Shown in pieces: positions 59,330 through 64,000 of a DNA stretch of 64,000 nucleotides; position 1 is the stretch's first letter, and every line of letters starts with the position of its first letter. The translations under genes were made by a program, and so were the position numbers. The stretch is from DLKC01 sp002478885. Its GTDB lineage: Bacteria > Bacteroidota > Bacteroidia > Chitinophagales > Chitinophagaceae. The notes under the pieces were generated by a model. It saw only the letters and a list, made by a program, of their open reading frames with translations. It searched no databases and was not told the origin of the DNA. The stretch covers positions 1,488,001-1,552,000 of the forward strand of contig JAXLUI010000001.1 in assembly GCA_046329585.1 (NCBI GenBank). Direction: 5' to 3'.

Positions 59330-59366
59330 GCACAAGTGAGTGACACAACAGCCGATGCCCAAAGAA
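59330..59366 (+). repeat. Dispersed element, R copy 26 (GTGACAC variant)
   Basis: GCACAAGTGAGTGACACAAC, AGCCGATGCC. The rest of the element, if present, would overlap the last codons of gltB, whose stop lies at 59367. Confidence 0.85.
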
Positions 59367-62300
59367 CTATTTGCCCACAGCAACAGAAACTGCTTTTTGC
59401 TGAAGTACTTTTTTATAGTCAGTTGGAAATACTTTTATAAAATTCTTCAGTTGATTATCAAAATCAGACAGCACGAATTGCGCTACGGTACTTCCGGTAA
59501 AATGCGCGTGCTTCTTCACCATTTCGTGCAATACCTGCGCATCGGCTTCATCCAGCGGATCGAGCTCTACCATTTCCATATTGCAGAGTGAGGCAAACTT
59601 TTGCTGCACATCATAAACATAGGCAACCCCACCGCTCATTCCTGCTGCGAAGTTGCGGCCTGTTGCGCCGAGAATAACGGCAACACCACCGGTCATGTAT
59701 TCGCAACCATGGTCACCCGTTCCCTCCACAACTACTTTTGCACCGGAGTTGCGCACACAGAACCTTTCGCCAGCTTTGCCGCGTATGAAGGATTCACCGC
59801 TTGTTGCACCATAAAAAGCAACATTACCAACTATAATATTTTCTTCGGGCACGTAAGTCGAATTCTTGGGTGGATACACTATAAGCTTTGCACCGCTAAG
59901 GCCTTTGCCAAAGTAGTCGTTGGCATCGCCTTCGAGCTCAAGCGTTACTCCTTTTGTGTTGAATGCGCCAAAACTTTGACCGGCTGTTCCGGAGAATTTA
60001 AAATGAATTGTTTCATCCGGCAGCCCTTCTGCCTTGTATATTTTGGTGATCTCGTTAGAAAGAATTGTTCCTGCAGTGCGGTCTGTATTTTTAATTGCAA
60101 AAGAAGCGAACACTTTCTCCATCGAATCCAATGCAGGCTTTGCAGCCTTCAACAATTGCCAGTCTAATACGTCGGCAATACCATGATCCTGCTCTTCCTG
60201 TTTATAAAGGCCTACATACTCTGTTGCAGGTTCCTTGTAAAGTATAGGCGAAAGATCGAGCTTGCTGTATTTCCAGTGTGTTACATTTTCTCTTGCTTCG
60301 AGGCAATCGACCTGGCCAATCATTTCGTTAACCGTTCTAAAACCAAGTTCAGCCATAATCTCTCTTAATTCCTGCACAATGAAACGGAAGAAATTAATTA
60401 TGTGATCTGGATTACCGGTAAACCGTTTGCGGAGTTCGGGGTTTTGTGTAGCCACACCAACAGGGCAGGTATTCAGGTGACATTTACGCATCATAATACA
60501 GCCTTCAACAACAAGCGCAGCAGTAGCAACACCCCATTCTTCCGCACCTAACAATGCTGCAATCGCAACATCACGACCAGTTTTCAACTGGCCATCTGTT
60601 TGCACGGTAACGCGGCTCCGAAGTTTGTTACGAACCAACGTCTGGTGTGTTTCGGCAAGACCGAGTTCCCACGGTAAACCGGCATGTTTGATAGAACTGA
60701 TCGGCGACGCGCCGGTTCCGCCATCGTGACCGGAAATAAGCACTACGTCTGCTTTCGCCTTCGTAACACCTGCGGCAATCGTACCAACGCCAGCCTTTGA
60801 AACAAGCTTTACATTGATGCGTGCTGCACGGTTGGCATTCTTTAAATCAAATATCAATTGCGCTAGATCTTCTATAGAATAAATATCGTGATGCGGCGGC
60901 GGAGATATCAAGCCAACACCGGGAGTTGAGTGCCGGGTGCGCCCTATCCAGTCGTCTACCTTATGGCCAGGCAACTGACCGCCTTCACCGGGCTTTGCCC
61001 CTTGCGCCATTTTGATCTGCAATTCGTCGGCCTCTGTCAAATAGTAACTCGTCACACCAAACCTTGCAGACGCGACCTGCTTGATTGCCGAACGCATACT
61101 GTCGCCGTTGGCCAATTGCTGGTAACGAATTTCATCCTCCCCACCTTCACCTGTATTGCTTTTACCACCTAAGCGGTTCATAGCAATCGCCAGTGTAGTG
61201 TGTGCTTCCCAGGAAATAGAGCCAAAGCTCATTGCTCCAGTAGCAAACCGCTTATAAATATTTTCTGCCGGCTCTACTTCTTCGATAGCAATGGCCGGGC
61301 GATTTTTCTTAAACTTAAACAAACTGCGCAGTGTGCAGGCCTTTTCACTCTGGTCATTCACCAATTTAGAATACTTTTTAAAAGTATTGTAGTCATTCAT
61401 TTTGGTTGAATACTGCAACAGGTGAATTGTCTGGGGATTAAATAAATGGAATTCACCCTTGCGTTTCCATTGATACAGACCACCAACAGGCAATCTTTCC
61501 ACGGGAATATCCTTTCTTGAAAATGCGAAGAAATGCTTTACGAGTGTTTCTTTGGCAATTTCATCGAGCCCCATTCCCTCAATGCGCGAAGTGGCGCCGG
61601 TAAAATATTTATTTACGACATCCTGGTTTAAACCGATGATCTCCATTATCTGCGCGCCTTGGTAAGACTGAAGGGTAGATATCCCCATTTTTGAAAACAC
61701 TTTCAACAAACCATCGCAAACAGCTTTTACGTAGTTTTTCTTTAGTATTTCCGGATCTACGTCGGTTTCCAGTTTGCCGGTAATTTTCAGGTTACGTATT
61801 GTTGAAAGAGCGAGATAAGGGTTAATAGCTGTCGCGCCAAATGCAAGAAGACAAGCAAAATGATGCACTTCCCAAACATCGCCGGCTTCTACAACAATAC
61901 CTACTTTACCACGCAAGCCCTTTCTTATAAGGTGGTGGTGGACAGCCGCCGTCGCCAATAAAGAAGGCATTGCGGCATGATCACTGTCAACCGCACGGTC
62001 GCAGAGCACAAGCACTTCAAATCCATCATTGACGGCATCTTCTGCATATCGACAAAGCCTGTCAAGACCTTTTTTTAAGGAACCAGGCTTGCCGTCTGCC
62101 CTAAAATAGGTCTGCAAGGTTTTTGCCTGAAAAATTCCGGTATCGATACTTCTTATTTTTTCCAGCTCATGGTTAGTTAACACCGGATGTTTCAACGCGA
62201 CCGTGTGACAAGAAAGCGGGTCTTCACTCAGCAGGTTATCATTGTTGCCGACAAAAGCCGCAAGCGACATTACCATGCGTTCTCTAATGGGATCTATAGG

Positions 62301-63893
62301 GGGATTTGTAACCTGAGCAAACAGTTGTTTGAAATAAGCACTCAGGTGCTGAGGTTGGTCACTTAAAACTGCCAATGGTACGTCTGTTCCCATTGAACCA
62401 ATTGGCTCTTTACCATCGATAGCCATTGGCGCAATAATGGTTTCAAGATCTTCGGTGCTATAACCAAAAGATTTATGATATTTTAATATTTGCTCCGGTA
62501 AAAGATGCGTAAACATTACTCTTGGTTCGGGCAGCTCTTCCAGCCGTATTTTATATTTGTTCAACCACTCACCATAAGGTTTTTGAGAGCAGATCGTTTG
62601 CTTAAGTTCATCATCACTGATAATCCTGCCCTGCTCCATATCGACAACGAACATTTTACCAGGTTGCAATCTCCCTTTTTCAATGACAGTGGTCGGATCA
62701 ACAGGCAAAGCACCGGTTTCCGAAGCCATAATAACCCTGTCATCGCTTGTTACACAATAACGGGACGGCCTCAGTCCATTGCGGTCGAGTGTCGCACCAA
62801 TAATTTTACCGTCAGTGAAAGATATGGAAGCCGGACCATCCCATGGTTCCATCATGGAGGCATGATATTCGTAAAATGCCTTTTTCACCGGGTCCATCTG
62901 TTCGTTGCCGTCCCATGCTTCCGGGATTAGCATCATCATAACATGTGGCAATGAGCGGCCCGTGAGCGTAAGTAGTTCGATCATATTGTCGAGACAAGCA
63001 GAGTCACTCTGGCCGGCAGTAACGATGGGCAACAACATCTCCATCTCTTCTTTTGTAAAGAAAGGAGAAGTAAACCCATGCTCGCTCGTCTTTAACCAAT
63101 TAATATTTCCCTGGAGTGTGTTGATTTCACCATTATGTGCGATAAACCGAAAGGGCTGCGCCAGTTTCCAGGATGGAAAAGTATTGGTAGCAAAACGGGA
63201 ATGGACTAAACCAAAAGCTGAAACCACCCGCTTATTGCTTAAATCGGGAAAATAATCCCTAACCTGAGTGCTGGTCAACTGGCCTTTATAAATCACGGTC
63301 TTATAAGAAAGCGAAGCGATATAAAAACCTATGACGTCCTGCCGCACTGTTGCATTGATTGTATGGGAAGCGTAGTTGCGCAATACAAAAAGCTTGCGCT
63401 CAAATTCCATGGGGTTATTTATATGATCAGGACAAATGATAAATACCTGTTCAATTTCAGGCTCAACCGAAAGTGCTGTTGGGCCAATATTTGCAGGATT
63501 TACAGGGACTTTTCGATAAGCGAGTATCTCAAGACCGAGCATTTCTGCACAACGGCTGAAAATTTCACGACACTCTTCTCTTAAGCGCAGTTCTCGCGGG
63601 AAAAAGATAACGCCTGTACCATACTTACCAAACGGGGGCAGGTGAACGCCAAGCTTAATGCACTCATCAAAGAAAAATTCATGCGGCGTTTGGATCATAA
63701 TACCCGCACCATCGCCGGTATTGTTCTCACAACCGCAGGCACCACGGTGTTCCATATTTTCCAGAACGGTGAGTGCGTCCGAAATGTTTTTGTGGCTTTT
63801 GTTTCCTTTTATATTAGCCACAAACCCTATTCCACAGGCATCATGTTCAAAGGCGGGATCGTATAATCCTGCCATTCTTCCTTTTACAGTCAT
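59367..63893 (-). CDS. gltB: Glutamate synthase, large subunit
   Basis: A 1508-aa enzyme that makes glutamate from glutamine and 2-oxoglutarate. The N-terminal class II glutaminase begins with the catalytic Cys20 after processing (DPAFEHDACGIGFVANIKG). The central and FMN-binding synthase domains (TGEGGEDEIRYQ, AQGAKPGEGGQLPGHKV, LISGHDGGTGASP), the [3Fe-4S] cysteines (CIMMRKCHLNTCPVGVATQ) and the C-terminal beta-helix (GDHGCEYMTGGVAVILG) are all present. An in-frame ATG at residue 7 is an alternative start; the propeptide is cleaved either way. Length is normal for the family. Confidence 0.96.
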   Translation of the reverse strand: MTVKGRMAGLYDPAFEHDACGIGFVANIKGNKSHKNISDALTVLENMEHRGACGCENNTGDGAGIMIQTPHEFFFDECIKLGVHLPPFGKYGTGVIFFPRELRLREECREIFSRCAEMLGLEILAYRKVPVNPANIGPTALSVEPEIEQVFIICPDHINNPMEFERKLFVLRNYASHTINATVRQDVIGFYIASLSYKTVIYKGQLTSTQVRDYFPDLSNKRVVSAFGLVHSRFATNTFPSWKLAQPFRFIAHNGEINTLQGNINWLKTSEHGFTSPFFTKEEMEMLLPIVTAGQSDSACLDNMIELLTLTGRSLPHVMMMLIPEAWDGNEQMDPVKKAFYEYHASMMEPWDGPASISFTDGKIIGATLDRNGLRPSRYCVTSDDRVIMASETGALPVDPTTVIEKGRLQPGKMFVVDMEQGRIISDDELKQTICSQKPYGEWLNKYKIRLEELPEPRVMFTHLLPEQILKYHKSFGYSTEDLETIIAPMAIDGKEPIGSMGTDVPLAVLSDQPQHLSAYFKQLFAQVTNPPIDPIRERMVMSLAAFVGNNDNLLSEDPLSCHTVALKHPVLTNHELEKIRSIDTGIFQAKTLQTYFRADGKPGSLKKGLDRLCRYAEDAVNDGFEVLVLCDRAVDSDHAAMPSLLATAAVHHHLIRKGLRGKVGIVVEAGDVWEVHHFACLLAFGATAINPYLALSTIRNLKITGKLETDVDPEILKKNYVKAVCDGLLKVFSKMGISTLQSYQGAQIMEIIGLNQDVVNKYFTGATSRIEGMGLDEIAKETLVKHFFAFSRKDIPVERLPVGGLYQWKRKGEFHLFNPQTIHLLQYSTKMNDYNTFKKYSKLVNDQSEKACTLRSLFKFKKNRPAIAIEEVEPAENIYKRFATGAMSFGSISWEAHTTLAIAMNRLGGKSNTGEGGEDEIRYQQLANGDSMRSAIKQVASARFGVTSYYLTEADELQIKMAQGAKPGEGGQLPGHKVDDWIGRTRHSTPGVGLISPPPHHDIYSIEDLAQLIFDLKNANRAARINVKLVSKAGVGTIAAGVTKAKADVVLISGHDGGTGASPISSIKHAGLPWELGLAETHQTLVRNKLRSRVTVQTDGQLKTGRDVAIAALLGAEEWGVATAALVVEGCIMMRKCHLNTCPVGVATQNPELRKRFTGNPDHIINFFRFIVQELREIMAELGFRTVNEMIGQVDCLEARENVTHWKYSKLDLSPILYKEPATEYVGLYKQEEQDHGIADVLDWQLLKAAKPALDSMEKVFASFAIKNTDRTAGTILSNEITKIYKAEGLPDETIHFKFSGTAGQSFGAFNTKGVTLELEGDANDYFGKGLSGAKLIVYPPKNSTYVPEENIIVGNVAFYGATSGESFIRGKAGERFCVRNSGAKVVVEGTGDHGCEYMTGGVAVILGATGRNFAAGMSGGVAYVYDVQQKFASLCNMEMVELDPLDEADAQVLHEMVKKHAHFTGSTVAQFVLSDFDNQLKNFIKVFPTDYKKVLQQKAVSVAVGK

Positions 63894-64000
63894 ACTTTTT
63901 CTCTAATTTATAGTAAAAATACAAGGCAGGCAATCGGGATAAAATTACGAAGAAAACACCAATCCCTATTGACAATTTTCAAATAATACCCGGATTGATT

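Overview
The window is chromosomal DNA of a free-living Bacteroidota, most likely a Chitinophagaceae-like member of the Chitinophagales. Supporting signs are a SusC/SusD pair run by an ECF sigma/FecR pair, PorV/PorU and several cargo proteins of the type IX secretion system (T9SS), the long Bacteroidota form of IspG, promoters of the TTTG-N19-TAnnTTTG type, and Shine-Dalgarno sites that are weak everywhere except before rpsU. No tRNA, rRNA, CRISPR array or insertion sequence was found. The genus cannot be fixed from the sequence alone.

Layout. 0-6.2 kb: a secreted transglutaminase-like protein and two large polytopic GT-C/YfhO-type membrane proteins. 6.2-9.3 kb: riboflavin synthase and the ribosomal operon rplK-rplA-rplJ-rplL. 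9.9-18.5 kb: porV, a very large porU, an RDD membrane protein and an NHL-propeller T9SS cargo. 18.6-20.4 kb: rpsU, xerC-like and hpf. 20.8-25 kb: an MBL/double-rhodanese protein, a lipid A-type acyltransferase and nadB. 25.6-28.5 kb: a three-gene cassette of unknown function (738-aa protein, DUF1360 membrane protein, 84-aa MCNCG protein). 28.7-32.6 kb: ispG, a BatC-like TPR protein and BatB. 32.8-44.5 kb: a beta-glucan-type utilisation locus (GH16, PKD lipoprotein, SusD, SusC, FecR, ECF sigma, large T9SS carbohydrate-binding-like protein). 45-50.3 kb: a 107-aa protein, fused mutase IcmF and a GH43-like lipoprotein. 50.5-55 kb: two tandem S74-chaperone/T9SS cargo paralogs. 55.4-57.5 kb: a DUF2157 membrane pair. 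57.7-63.9 kb: gltD and gltB.

How the parts relate. PorV and PorU act on T9SS cargo, and at least four proteins encoded here carry a C-terminal sorting domain. The sigma/anti-sigma/STN-SusC chain fits substrate-induced control of the GH16 locus. rpsU, xerC, hpf and rplKAJL keep the order and strand of a cluster common in Bacteroidota, but porV-porU and two other genes sit in the middle, and tuf, secE, nusG, the tRNAs and rpoBC are missing from their usual places.

The most unusual feature is a dispersed intergenic element of about 50-60 bp, seen 26 times (15 in one orientation, called R here, and 11 in the other, called L). Its consensus in the R orientation is GTACAAGWGTGCGACGCAAC, then GAAGATGCC, then a TTGCTGTA-like stretch, then GCCGGGCWCATAAA. 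Copies form inverted pairs with their GTAC ends facing each other, and in three cases a complete gene lies between the two arms. I do not recognise it as a described family.
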